From positions 1-29,044 of the forward strand of contig CAYMID010000010.1 of assembly GCA_964390625.1 (NCBI GenBank): 29,044 bases of DNA, given 5' to 3'. Below, piece by piece: positions 13,876-23,612 of the stretch. Both the position numbers and the translations under genes were made by a program. The stretch is from 2-12-FULL-41-16 sp964390625. Its GTDB lineage: Bacteria; Patescibacteriota; Patescibacteriia; Magasanikbacterales; UBA922. How positions within the stretch are numbered: the stretch's first letter is position 1; each line of letters starts with the position of its first letter. Under the pieces are notes generated by a model. The model searched no databases, was not told the origin of the DNA, and saw only the letters and a program-made list of their open reading frames with translations.

Positions 13876-16800
13876 TTAGAGTTGACACTGAGCAACGCCC
13901 GGCATGTTGGCTTTGACCTGACAGAGGTCTGTTTCAATCGAACCATTGCCGTCGCCAACCGGAACAATCTTGTATTGTCCACCCTGGTACACAAAGTTAA
14001 AGACGTGCCAGTACATTGCCAAAGGATTGGTACTACTACCGCCAGCAGCCTTAATTGAATATGAATACTTAGTGTCTGGCTTAAACACCGAGTACAGTGA
14101 GGATTGTCCAGCGTGGAAATCGTATATTTCCACAGTAATATTACGAGTAGCGCTATTAGCTATTGTTTGTTGCAAGCCTTTGACATAAAAGGCTACGGCC
14201 GCGTGAGCACTATTTGTACTAAACTTGGTTGTATCAATCGTAAAGGCTTGGACAAAAGTCTTATCAGCCCCGGTTGATTGGTGAGTAAACACGCCTGAAC
14301 TTGGCTGACATTTACTATTAACATGGCCTGCTGGCCACCAATACGTACTTCCACCAATATCTTTCTTGCTCATTACATTACACCAATCATTATTGCCATT
14401 TTCTTGATACGAATCAAGATAGAAATTATTCTGCGCAGTGTTTGCGTTATACACACCACCAGCAAACGACAGTCCAGCTTTTTGTTCGGCTTCGGTCCAA
14501 CGAACCACCACCCGATATGTGTCTGGAGGTACAGCCGGTGAATAAATAATCTGTTTATCCACAAAACCAACCTCGCCAGAGACTGGGAAACTAAAGATAT
14601 CACCAGCATTAGCGACACTATTTGAATGATCCCGATAGAACCAGTGGAACGAGTCGTCTCCATCGAATTTGCCGTCATTATCAAACCGTTTGAAATCACC
14701 AGGATTAGACCCTATTTCTGCCAAACGACGATGATTAAAGAATAGAGAGTATTCATTACTACACATCAGACTGGTTTCCAAACCAAGGGTATTTATTGGA
14801 CAGGCCCCGCCATCAAGCCACAAATTTTTATACTTCAGCGGTGATTGACCCGTCAACAATGTAGCCGTAGTTTGGCCTGATTTTGTTCCACACTCTTTAG
14901 TTAAGTCAGCTGCTTTCCAAGCAAAATCACTAATCCCCGAAAAACCAATGTATTCATAACGGTTAGGCACTTTTTTGTCTTCTGGCATCTTGCGATACGT
15001 GCTGACAATAAAGCTACTTGCGGCCAGGTCTTTTTGGCTGAAAGGCCAGGTTTCGTCAGGCCCAATCATTGGGTTGACCAAAGACAGACGGGGTATTGGT
15101 TTGCCCACAGCCGTACCACACCTGACACAAGAGTTATTCAAAATACGGCAATCGTTACTACACTGGTAGGTTCCACGTTGGTCAATTGCACAATTTTTGG
15201 CCACAATGCCCGAGGTGGTGGTTACATACGCAGTATTATTTATTGTCTCGCAAACTTCTGGTGACCCATCGTCAATTTTACCATTGCCACAGAAATTTGG
15301 CGTGTCCACGGTCAAAATATTTTTGCAATCATTGGAACAATATTGGCACGAGACACCGTACCCTGGAGTGCAGGGTTTGCCATTTTTGTCCCCCAAATCA
15401 CAGGCTTCTCCTACATCTTTTTTGTTATTACCACAGGAGCCGCCGTTATTGGCTACAACCGTGCTCGTGCTCACACTACCAATGCAGTTAATGGTCAGAT
15501 CTTTAATGCCAACTGACCCAACCAAGTCCTGATATTCTTTAACAATTTGATTAATGGATTTGGTATTATACCCATTTTCACAACCAGAACGACGATTCGC
15601 GTTGTCATTTTGCTTGGCGACAATGTCATAACAGCCGCTATATAGACCATAAGCTGCACAAATTTCATTTGGTGTACCCAATTTAATACACTGTGTATTT
15701 GATACACCACCCGAAATAATTTCAACGCCTGTTAGATCTTTGCCCTTGTCGTCTTTAGACAACGACAAGATAGGGTTACTTTTTTTACAGATTAAACCAT
15801 ACTCAATTTGACAAAAGGCACTGCATTCGTCGCCATCATTTGTATTGCCATCGTCGCACTCTTCGCCATTATCAGTTTGTACTAATTTATCACCGCAATA
15901 TCCACCAGTTTTTTTACAATCATAGGAACATGACAGACTTTCCTTAACATTATATGTACTGCCGAAATTACCAATGTCACTACATTTACCAAGCTGCGTT
16001 AAGTTTGTAGTGTTTATCAAATTGCTACCAGGAATTCCATCAACATTACCTGGAGCAAGACTAGTATTTCCGTCCCACATTTGCGCGTAAGTTGGTGCTA
16101 AACAATCTGCATCATCTTTACAGAGCAAACTTGTGTCTTGGCTACAGTGTTTTCCGGCACTTACAATTGTTTTAACATCGTTCCGATTCCACATAAATGG
16201 CAACTGACTTGGTCTTGGATCAGAACCGTATTTAAAACGTACTTTTTTACCAGTGCCCCACGAAATTGAAATGGTAATATCATTTACTTTTTCACAGAAC
16301 TCAGCTGGTTTATCGAGGTTTCCGTTACCACAAGCAACAGCACTGTAACCCGAGCAAGTAGCATTACAATGTCCTGACTGACCATTCACACTACCTTCAT
16401 CACAAATTTCGTCTCCCTCAACCTTACCATTACCACACTGCCCCACAGCTGCACACGCCGAATTTTCCCACTTACACGAAACATTACAGGTACGAGTTTT
16501 GGTTTGATTATTTGAGCAACCATTCGCAGTAACCACACTAGTCCCTGGTGGGTCGCAATCTTCGCCTAGACCAACAGCGCCATCGCCGCATTTAGCGCTA
16601 AATGGACTAATTTTACTGTTGCCCACACATTGTTGCCATGGAGCTGCACTAAAGGTGCCTGAATCAATAAATTGATTAGTTACTGTATCACTACTCGTAA
16701 AGAATTCCAGAGGTGCGTGGAACACATAGCCGCCAGTACTGCTCGTAAATTCGTACTCATACACACGCGAAACTTTTGGACACGAGAACTCATTGGTGGT

Positions 16801-19800
16801 AGCGTTCCAGCAGGTTTGACCGTCAGCTGAATCGCACCCGATCCAATTATTAATCGGGTCAACTGGCAAACCGCCCACCAAACCACCCAGGGTTCCCCAC
16901 GATGGCCAACGACTAGAAGTATATCCTGGGATAAATGTGCCACTCTTTAAATCAGCTTTAAAGTTAAGTAGTTTATCCACGGTATTAAAGTAGGCATCAA
17001 GACTGTTTTGGGCCAATTGTACGTCGTGCAAACGTTGCCAATCACGGAAAAATTTAGTCTTAGCGTTTGAACAGACACCGTTTGTTCCTGACAAAGCCTG
17101 TCCTGTTGCTGTTAGACACTGCAAATCACTGGTACAAGCAATGTCGGTAATTTTATCTACATCGATCGAACGAATATTGACCCCAGCCTTGTCACCCAAA
17201 CAGTACCCGTAATCGGTTAAGTTGGTGTTGTAGTGAAGTGAAGACAGTAATTTATCAAACACGGCGCGAGTGGCTACCTGTGGATTAGTATTAATACTAA
17301 ACAGGTAAATATTTTGGTAAACATTGGTTCCCGTGTAATTAAGGGCACTCACGTAGTAATTTGACCCGTCACTCAAGGCCTCGTAACCCGAAACCGTGAC
17401 CGGCTTCATACTACCCAATGATTGGAATTTATCCTGGTACCATTGTGTCAAGCTCTTTACTGCACCATTAGTGTCTGGGTCATTGCGGAAAATTTGAATA
17501 CCAATTACGTCGTCGTTTTGGTCGTTAAAGAATAAATACTTTTTGAGCGTATCATTTGGTACTGGTGGCTGGCTGTTGTTAGTGTACACATTTGGTGTGT
17601 TCAAATATGGCAAGTCATCGCTTGTCACACCAGTTTTACCTGCATCAGCACAATACGACATGCTGAAATTAAAATCTAAATCTTGGAATGGATAACTGCC
17701 CGAAGCTGGCCATGGTTTTTCGCAGAAAAAGGCGGTTAATTCGAATGGTGCGGCCAAAATTTGACCCTGCTGATTATTAGTGTCCGAAAAATCATGGATA
17801 ATCTTTGCCTGCACCACGCCTGTAACTTGACCTTGGACATCTTTGGAACTGATTACATTGGTCTGTGTAGTTACATCTTGGATATCAAAGATTGGGGTCC
17901 CGATTGGCTTCCACGACCAGACCCAATCATAAGCAGCGGTTGGAACAATTTGTTGCTTACTCGGAGTTTTACCAAATGCCACAAAATTAACGCTAGTTTT
18001 TGGTTTAGTGAACGTATAGGCTGATGGTGTGACCCCAACTTCGGATAAACGGCATAAATCAGCGCCCGTGCGGAAGAACCAGATATCATCGGGTGTACCC
18101 GGATGTTTATCAGGTGAACCAACCGACACTCCATTGCTATCGGCTACACCATTTTTACCACCACGAACCCAGACGCCATACGTCGTATTTCCCTCGAGTG
18201 CCTTATTAATTGTTAAGGCAACAGTTGTGGTTGTGCTCTGACCAGATTCACTATACGAAGCAGCTGAGTTTAAACTAACTCCAGCTGTACACCATAACGA
18301 GAAACTGTTGATAGTATTGGTATAATTGGTGGCCACAGCCTCATCGCGACCAAACAAATTATGGAAGAAAGATTTAATACCTTTCCACAATCCTTCCCAA
18401 AAACCAACCGGGCCACTGTCTCCAGCACTAGTAGCCACAAAACGTTGCATTTCATTGGTAACATTCAAAGTACCTTCGGGACAGGCTGTAGTGGCATTTG
18501 TATAACCACGTACCAACACAATATTGTCCTTTAGACTATCCTCACGTAAACGACGTGGATACACAGCCTCAATATAGGTGTTGCGGCACGCTGGTTCGCT
18601 ATTACCTAAACCAGTTCCATCAACTGGATATTCGGCCGCACGCTTAACCCGAATGGCACAACAAGAAGTACTATTTACACCGTAGTCATTGCTGTTGGTT
18701 GCACCATTTTGTGGACAATCATTAAACAAACCGGCGACTGGTGCCAAAAATTCTTGGTAACCACACTGCAACCGATAATCGGCCGTACCTTTGACAGTGG
18801 TTGTAACCAATAAACTAGCCAATACCTGTGTTTCCTGAAATTTGGTACTGCTAACATTGGTACCCTGACCAACAGCTTCTACAATTTGAGTTGGGCCAGC
18901 ATGTAAGGTGCCGTCATTTTTCGTATTTTCGCAAGCAGCAAATTCACCAGAACCAACCTGACCATCGCCACACAGAGATTTATTCTTGTACGCTGGCGAC
19001 GAACCAGCCAAAACACACGCACTTGTACAGCCTTCTTGAGTTTTTGGATCACATTGTTGTACAGCAGTACCGCAGGTATTTTGCCACAAACATGTTTTTG
19101 AATTACATGTTTTTTCGTCCGCACCATTTAGACCTGGTTCGCACATTTCACCGTCCTCAATCACGCTGTTACCGCAAATCGACACGCTGTTGATGCAACT
19201 AGCTTTGGTTTCCGCAGTATCATTGGCATGGGCAGCGCACCACGTTGCGGCTAGACTGCTGCCCCGACGCAGACACTGTTCCGTACAACCCTGATCGTTT
19301 TTTATATCACATGTCTCCCCTTTGGTAACCTGACCATCGCCACAGTATGATTGACCTGGTTTACTACTATCGAATGCGGCCAGTGGTAACGAGCCGGTTT
19401 GGCCCAGAGCTTTGCGTTCGGCCGTAGTATATATACAGCCAAGTGTGCATTTACCTTTACTCGCCGGATCAGTAATATCACAATCTTCACCAACGTCAAG
19501 CTTACCATTACCACACAAAGGCAAATCTTTTTGTGTTGATTTAGCGCCAACTGGCAAACAAGTCAAACTACAGTACGGTTTGATTCCGTAACCAGTAGTA
19601 ATGTTTGAAACTGTGGCTACCTTGGTATCAACAGTTTTCCAATCGTATCCATAAGCCCATTTACTCAATGGCTGACCAGATTGGCTACAGGCATTAGGAC
19701 TACTAAACGGCTGTGCAGTGTAGATGGTGCGTTGCCCAACGGCAGTAGCCGTAAATGGTTGCGGGGTTACACGAACACTACCCGGCGCACATGGGGTTGG

Positions 19801-20142
19801 ATTATTTTGGGTACGGAAAGTCCAGGTATATTCAGCCAAACTTTTGCCTAATTTCGGTGGCTCCAACGCGTCTAATGCCTTTATCCCCGAACCAATCGTA
19901 ACTTTATAGTACGTGTTAGGTTTTAATAAGTGGCCCTGACTTAAGACGAGCTCTAATCGAGTTGGATTAGATAAATCTTTATCAACCTGGAACCAATCCG
20001 AAACATCAGTTGTGGCTGACTCATCGCACGCCCCACTGATTCCAGCTTTACACTCCTTAACCACCCAAGCACCGGCATTTGCAAAAGTGTCTACGGCCAT
20101 TTGACGATTAAATGTAGCCCATAAATCTGTGTTCACACATGA
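13876..20142 (-). CDS. Giant Cys-rich surface protein, 3' part (about 2,088 aa visible; start lost in gap)
   Basis: It begins in a gap, inside an Ig-like domain of the SbsA/Big_5 type (WATFNRQMAVDTF, about 20130-19790). A BIG2-like domain follows (YDWKTVDTKVATV). Ten Cys-rich repeats of the Myxococcus/DUF4215 type (CGNGKLDVGEDCD, CGDKLVQTDNGEECDDGN and relatives) occur in two clusters, 18920-19520 and 15240-16600. Between the clusters lie a further Ig-like pair (18900-17780), a module with NIYLFSINTNPQVA (about 17500-17200) and a pseudopilin-like stretch (RDWQRLHDVQLAQNSLDAYF, SGTFIPGYTSSRWPSW). The last 450 residues are Trp/Tyr/Asn-rich with no known domain or sorting signal. It is most simply the continuation of the coding part at 20243-23593. 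Adhesion to a host or partner cell is a reasonable inference, not shown. Confidence 0.8.
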   Translation of the reverse strand, partial: SCVNTDLWATFNRQMAVDTFANAGAWVVKECKAGISGACDESATTDVSDWFQVDKDLSNPTRLELVLSQGHLLKPNTYYKVTIGSGIKALDALEPPKLGKSLAEYTWTFRTQNNPTPCAPGSVRVTPQPFTATAVGQRTIYTAQPFSSPNACSQSGQPLSKWAYGYDWKTVDTKVATVSNITTGYGIKPYCSLTCLPVGAKSTQKDLPLCGNGKLDVGEDCDITDPASKGKCTLGCIYTTAERKALGQTGSLPLAAFDSSKPGQSYCGDGQVTKGETCDIKNDQGCTEQCLRRGSSLAATWCAAHANDTAETKASCINSVSICGNSVIEDGEMCEPGLNGADEKTCNSKTCLWQNTCGTAVQQCDPKTQEGCTSACVLAGSSPAYKNKSLCGDGQVGSGEFAACENTKNDGTLHAGPTQIVEAVGQGTNVSSTKFQETQVLASLLVTTTVKGTADYRLQCGYQEFLAPVAGLFNDCPQNGATNSNDYGVNSTSCCAIRVKRAAEYPVDGTGLGNSEPACRNTYIEAVYPRRLREDSLKDNIVLVRGYTNATTACPEGTLNVTNEMQRFVATSAGDSGPVGFWEGLWKGIKSFFHNLFGRDEAVATNYTNTINSFSLWCTAGVSLNSAASYSESGQSTTTTVALTINKALEGNTTYGVWVRGGKNGVADSNGVSVGSPDKHPGTPDDIWFFRTGADLCRLSEVGVTPSAYTFTKPKTSVNFVAFGKTPSKQQIVPTAAYDWVWSWKPIGTPIFDIQDVTTQTNVISSKDVQGQVTGVVQAKIIHDFSDTNNQQGQILAAPFELTAFFCEKPWPASGSYPFQDLDFNFSMSYCADAGKTGVTSDDLPYLNTPNVYTNNSQPPVPNDTLKKYLFFNDQNDDVIGIQIFRNDPDTNGAVKSLTQWYQDKFQSLGSMKPVTVSGYEALSDGSNYYVSALNYTGTNVYQNIYLFSINTNPQVATRAVFDKLLSSLHYNTNLTDYGYCLGDKAGVNIRSIDVDKITDIACTSDLQCLTATGQALSGTNGVCSNAKTKFFRDWQRLHDVQLAQNSLDAYFNTVDKLLNFKADLKSGTFIPGYTSSRWPSWGTLGGLVGGLPVDPINNWIGCDSADGQTCWNATTNEFSCPKVSRVYEYEFTSSTGGYVFHAPLEFFTSSDTVTNQFIDSGTFSAAPWQQCVGNSKISPFSAKCGDGAVGLGEDCDPPGTSVVTANGCSNNQTKTRTCNVSCKWENSACAAVGQCGNGKVEGDEICDEGSVNGQSGHCNATCSGYSAVACGNGNLDKPAEFCEKVNDITISISWGTGKKVRFKYGSDPRPSQLPFMWNRNDVKTIVSAGKHCSQDTSLLCKDDADCLAPTYAQMWDGNTSLAPGNVDGIPGSNLINTTNLTQLGKCSDIGNFGSTYNVKESLSCSYDCKKTGGYCGDKLVQTDNGEECDDGNTNDGDECSAFCQIEYGLICKKSNPILSLSKDDKGKDLTGVEIISGGVSNTQCIKLGTPNEICAAYGLYSGCYDIVAKQNDNANRRSGCENGYNTKSINQIVKEYQDLVGSVGIKDLTINCIGSVSTSTVVANNGGSCGNNKKDVGEACDLGDKNGKPCTPGYGVSCQYCSNDCKNILTVDTPNFCGNGKIDDGSPEVCETINNTAYVTTTSGIVAKNCAIDQRGTYQCSNDCRILNNSCVRCGTAVGKPIPRLSLVNPMIGPDETWPFSQKDLAASSFIVSTYRKMPEDKKVPNRYEYIGFSGISDFAWKAADLTKECGTKSGQTTATLLTGQSPLKYKNLWLDGGACPINTLGLETSLMCSNEYSLFFNHRRLAEIGSNPGDFKRFDNDGKFDGDDSFHWFYRDHSNSVANAGDIFSFPVSGEVGFVDKQIIYSPAVPPDTYRVVVRWTEAEQKAGLSFAGGVYNANTAQNNFYLDSYQENGNNDWCNVMSKKDIGGSTYWWPAGHVNSKCQPSSGVFTHQSTGADKTFVQAFTIDTTKFSTNSAHAAVAFYVKGLQQTIANSATRNITVEIYDFHAGQSSLYSVFKPDTKYSYSIKAAGGSSTNPLAMYWHVFNFVYQGGQYKIVPVGDGNGSIETDLCQVKANMPGVAQCQL
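15240..16600 (-). repeat. Cluster of six Cys-rich CGNG..GE.CD repeats
   Basis: Six protein-level repeats are encoded here: CGDGAVGLGEDCD, CGNGKVEGDEICDEG, CGNGNLDKPAEFCE, CGDKLVQTDNGEECDDGN, CGNNKKDVGEACD and CGNGKIDDGSPEVCE. They match the Myxococcus disulfide-repeat pattern, whose Cys are expected to pair outside the cell. Confidence 0.8.
15745..15769. repeat. Short palindromic insert inside coding sequence
   Basis: Arms CTTGTCGT and ACGACAAG (8 bp each) flank a 9-nt centre. On the coding strand it reads in frame as ILSLSKDDKGK, directly after the YGLIC end of a Cys-rich repeat. LSLSK peptides are known to me as the readout of short dispersed palindromes in bacterial genomes; that identity is from memory and not tested here. 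Confidence 0.4.
18920..19520 (-). repeat. Cluster of four Cys-rich CGNG..GE.CD repeats
   Basis: Four protein-level repeats are encoded: CGNGKLDVGEDCD, CGDGQVTKGETCD, CGNSVIEDGEMCE and CGDGQVGSGEFAACE. Each is followed by two to four further Cys. They are separated from the second cluster by more than 2 kb of Ig-like and other modules. Confidence 0.8.
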
Positions 20143-20242
20143 NNNNNNNNNNNNNNNNNNNNNNNNNNNNNNNNNNNNNNNNNNNNNNNNNNNNNNNNNN
20201 NNNNNNNNNNNNNNNNNNNNNNNNNNNNNNNNNNNNNNNNNN
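20143..20242. other. Scaffold gap, 100 N
   Basis: Exactly 100 N. Coding sequence is open on both sides but in different frames across the placeholder, so whether one or two genes cross it cannot be read from the sequence. Confidence 0.99.
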
Positions 20243-23200
20243 ATCATACCAAGTCAAATTTGTGCCATCCCAGGTCAAAATCAAACGTTGCGTCAAGTCC
20301 ACAGTTGGTGCAACATGACTACACACACTCTGACCAAAGACATTACCACTCACCAATGTACCGATACACAGGCCAAAAGAATTTGCGCCAGTGCCGGCAA
20401 AATATCGGAATGAATACGAATTACTTTTACCAAACAAAGTTTTAACTGGTGTGCTTGCTTGTCCTAAGGTTTTATCAGTAACTTTAAATTGCAAATCTAA
20501 CGTAAATGGTTTATCAAAATCAAGCAATGGGACTTTATTAGTTGGGAAAGTGGCAGCTGCGCCAGCGGTCGAATAATCAGATTTGACTCCAACTTCGCTC
20601 AAAACATCAATCCAATTGAATGAATTGGAGACCTTGTGTGCCGGGGCACTGGCCGAAATTACGGCCTTATCTGGTGTGGTTTGCTCTTTGGCAATAACTT
20701 TGGCACGACTGTCCGTATATGACAAGCCGTATTCTATGCCTGGAGCAACCGTCGCACCCGCTTTAACCTCTGGCTGGGCTGACCATTTCCAACCAAACCC
20801 ATCGGCCGACAAAACACTACATTCTTGATCTGCTTTGCCCCACAAATAGTAGTACCAAGGGTGAGAAGGTGCCATTGGATTACCAATTTCAAATGGATAA
20901 CTAGGGTCTTGGAGCATGCCTAGGTAATTGACTGTATTTGCTGGTGGATTTACTCCAACCCCACTTAATTGGCACAAATTATCACTGGTTTTAAAGTCAT
21001 AACAATACGCGGTACCTGCGCCGCAAGGACGAGTTTTTTGCAACGGAAAATGTTGTACTTGATTTTGGCCAAGCACTTGTTTGTATTGCAATGATTGGAT
21101 TTTATCTGATAATTGTACACGATACCACGTGTTTGGTTCTAAATTACCATTAGCCGAATTACGAATAATCAAAACAGCGTTGCTACCATTTTGCACACCC
21201 AATGTCAAATTTTTATCTTCAGTCGCCGTACCACAATCGATATTGCCGTTACTACTCTGAGCACAGCGAAACACTTTTACATTAGCCGCATTCAAAGTGG
21301 TAGCGTCCATTGGCGCGGTAAACCGAACGGCCACACTAGCATTCAAGCACGCACTGCGACCACGGTTCGTTTTTTCCCATGGGGTTGGTGAGGGGAAGTC
21401 AATCGAAGCGCCTGGCTTGTTCCAGTCAACTTCGTTACATTGTTCGGCTACCCGTGGTAATTCTGGAATTAAGCCAGTAGTAAAACGCCATACATAACCG
21501 GCTTCGCGCGTTTCGCCCGCACATTGTAAATTTGAAGGCTTGAATACACCAGCTTCTGGTCCGGTAGTACAACATTGAAAATCTCCGCTTATTGGTTCAG
21601 ACTGGCGACAATCGTTAACCGTGTACTTGACACTATTGCCAAAAACACCTGTTTTTGCACGTACTTTAATCGGACCAGTGATCATTGTTTGGCCAGATGC
21701 AGTTACTGGAATCAAAGTTATAATCTCATTGTCACTCTTACTTTTTATAACCGAAATGTCACCGAATTTATTAGCATCAGAATGTAACCAGGTGTTTAAA
21801 TCATTCGCATTTGCATCTTTTTGCCAAAAATAGACCTCTGGTGCATCTGAAAAATTGGCCCCAACTAAACGCAAACCTGAACTCTTTTTGTTTAACGGTG
21901 CTGGACCCTGGTCTGGAGTAAGAGCACAAATACTTGGCATTGGTGAACCATCCACTACCTGCAACCGCGCCTGGCCATCGGTACGCTGCTGATCACCATT
22001 GCGCAAAAGCACAAAATATTCACCCACGGGAGTACCTTGTGGGACTTCGGCAATTACCTGAGTAGGACTCCAAGTTGCTCCACAAGCTGCCGGGAATGAA
22101 CTCACGTTCAAACTACGACAAGAGGCATCGGCATTTTGCGTGACACACGTTTGTACTTTTTCAGCACTACTAGCAATGTATACGGTTCCGAGAGTGCTAA
22201 AACCGGAACCTTTGATGGTAACATAACTACGTGGTGTGACTGCGCCTGGATCAATCGCGCTAATTACCGGATTTTGCTGTCCGTCAGTAGCTGACTGCAC
22301 AGTAAACGGCACGGCATTACTAGTTTTACCGTCAACAGTTACTGAAACTGGCACCACCCCTGGTTGCAGGTTGAGTGGCACCTTGGTGTTTAAACTAACA
22401 TCAATCCAATTAGTGCCTAAGGCCGAGGCAGGACCAAACGCAATCGTTCCATTACTACCCAAGTTGGTACCGGCAACCGTAACCGGGGTCGTAACCGGCC
22501 CTTTGTTTGCACCCTTAATAACCTGGATAGTGTTATTACCAATCGTAATTTGGGCATTGTCCGTTACACTAACACCACACAAGGCTGGGCGAGTTACTGT
22601 ATTCAAGTGGAATAAACCGTCACCGGCCGGTTTAGGACCGTAGTCATCATCGGTACGATCAGCCAAAAACTTAAGGGCCGCTCCTGTGGTTAAACGAATT
22701 GCACTGGTTGCGCCCAAACCTTCTGGTACTTTTGCCACCACCCACGTTGGGTTCCATGACAAAACTCCACCAGTACAGGCAACGATATTTGCTTCTTTCC
22801 AGGTGTTATTAACCGAAAACTCAATCTTGCCCGGATTAGTACCAAAGCCAACCCCAGAAATTGTCACCCAGCTACCAGCAGCACCATCCATGGGATCAAC
22901 TGCCCGAATTTGCGGAGCTGCAGTACACTTATTTTCCAAACATTTATTCCCNNNNNNNNNNNNNNNNNNNNNNNNNNNNNNNNNNNNNNNNNNNNNNNNN
23001 NNNNNNNNNNNNNNNNNNNNNNNNNNNNNNNNNNNNNNNNNNNNNNNNNNNTTAACGTAGAACGCAGCGTCAACACAGGCCGAATACGTTGGGTTTAAAC
23101 TACAGAAATTTGAACACTGGCTTGGATTATAATTTGGTGAAGTAGGATCACAAGCACTGCCTGGCTGTGGACCACCACCTCCGGCTAAGTCAACCGTCCC

Positions 23201-23593
23201 CGAACCAGTCGCTTCGGACAAACGGCTGAGTACGAACGTGGTAATGCCCCATGCCGACATGATAATTACCAAACCAATTACTGCATTGACCAAAATTTTG
23301 CGTGCGGTCGCAACTTTATCTTCGTTGCCGCCCGCAGTCATATACACAAAACCACCGTACAAAATAATTCCCAGCGTAATTACTCCCAAAACGCTCAGGC
23401 CTGTACGAATAAATCGCGCTACCGTTACCCGTAAATCACTATTACCTAATGTAACCTCGCTACTAATGGGATTTAACCCAAAGGTATCGGTACTTGAAAC
23501 TGCGAAACTAACCACTGGCAAAAGCACTAAAGCCAAGGTTACGACACTAGCGAAAACAACGAGCGATTTAGTTAAGAAACGGTTAAAACGCAT
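20243..23593 (-). CDS. Giant surface protein with VirB2/TrbC-like pilin N terminus, 5' part (contains a gap, end lost in gap)
   Basis: A signal peptide (about 12-32) precedes DTFGLNPIS and two membrane segments (LSVLGVITLGIILYGGFVYM; VNAVIGLVIIMSAWGITTFV). Between them lies a short basic loop, GGNEDKVATARKI. This is the T4SS pilin (VirB2/TrbC-like) pattern common in CPR. After the 22952-23051 gap come about four IPT/TIG domains (DPMDGAAGSWVTISGVGFG; DPGAVTPRSYVTIKGSGF; TPDQGPAPLNKKSSGLRL). They are followed by an Ig-like Big_5 domain (VAVRFTAPMDATTLNAANV), a BIG2-like domain and a LamG-like domain (LTQRLILTWDGTNLTWYD) cut by the next gap. The topology places everything after the second membrane segment outside. 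I chose the ATG at 23593; a TTG at 23608 is possible. It probably continues into 13876-20142, totalling at least about 3,170 residues. Confidence 0.82.
22952..23051. other. Scaffold gap, 100 N
   Basis: Exactly 100 N, between the pilin-like N terminus and the first IPT/TIG domain of the giant protein. The frame happens to agree on both sides. Confidence 0.99.
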
Positions 23594-23612
23594 ACAGGCA
23601 GTAAGCAATTAC

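Noticed and set aside
20108..20247. Apparent overlap of two long minus-strand frames around the gap
   Set aside because: The overlap is created by reading through 100 N as if it had real length. The short tail of the right frame past the gap (CEHRFMGYI) is not coding-like.
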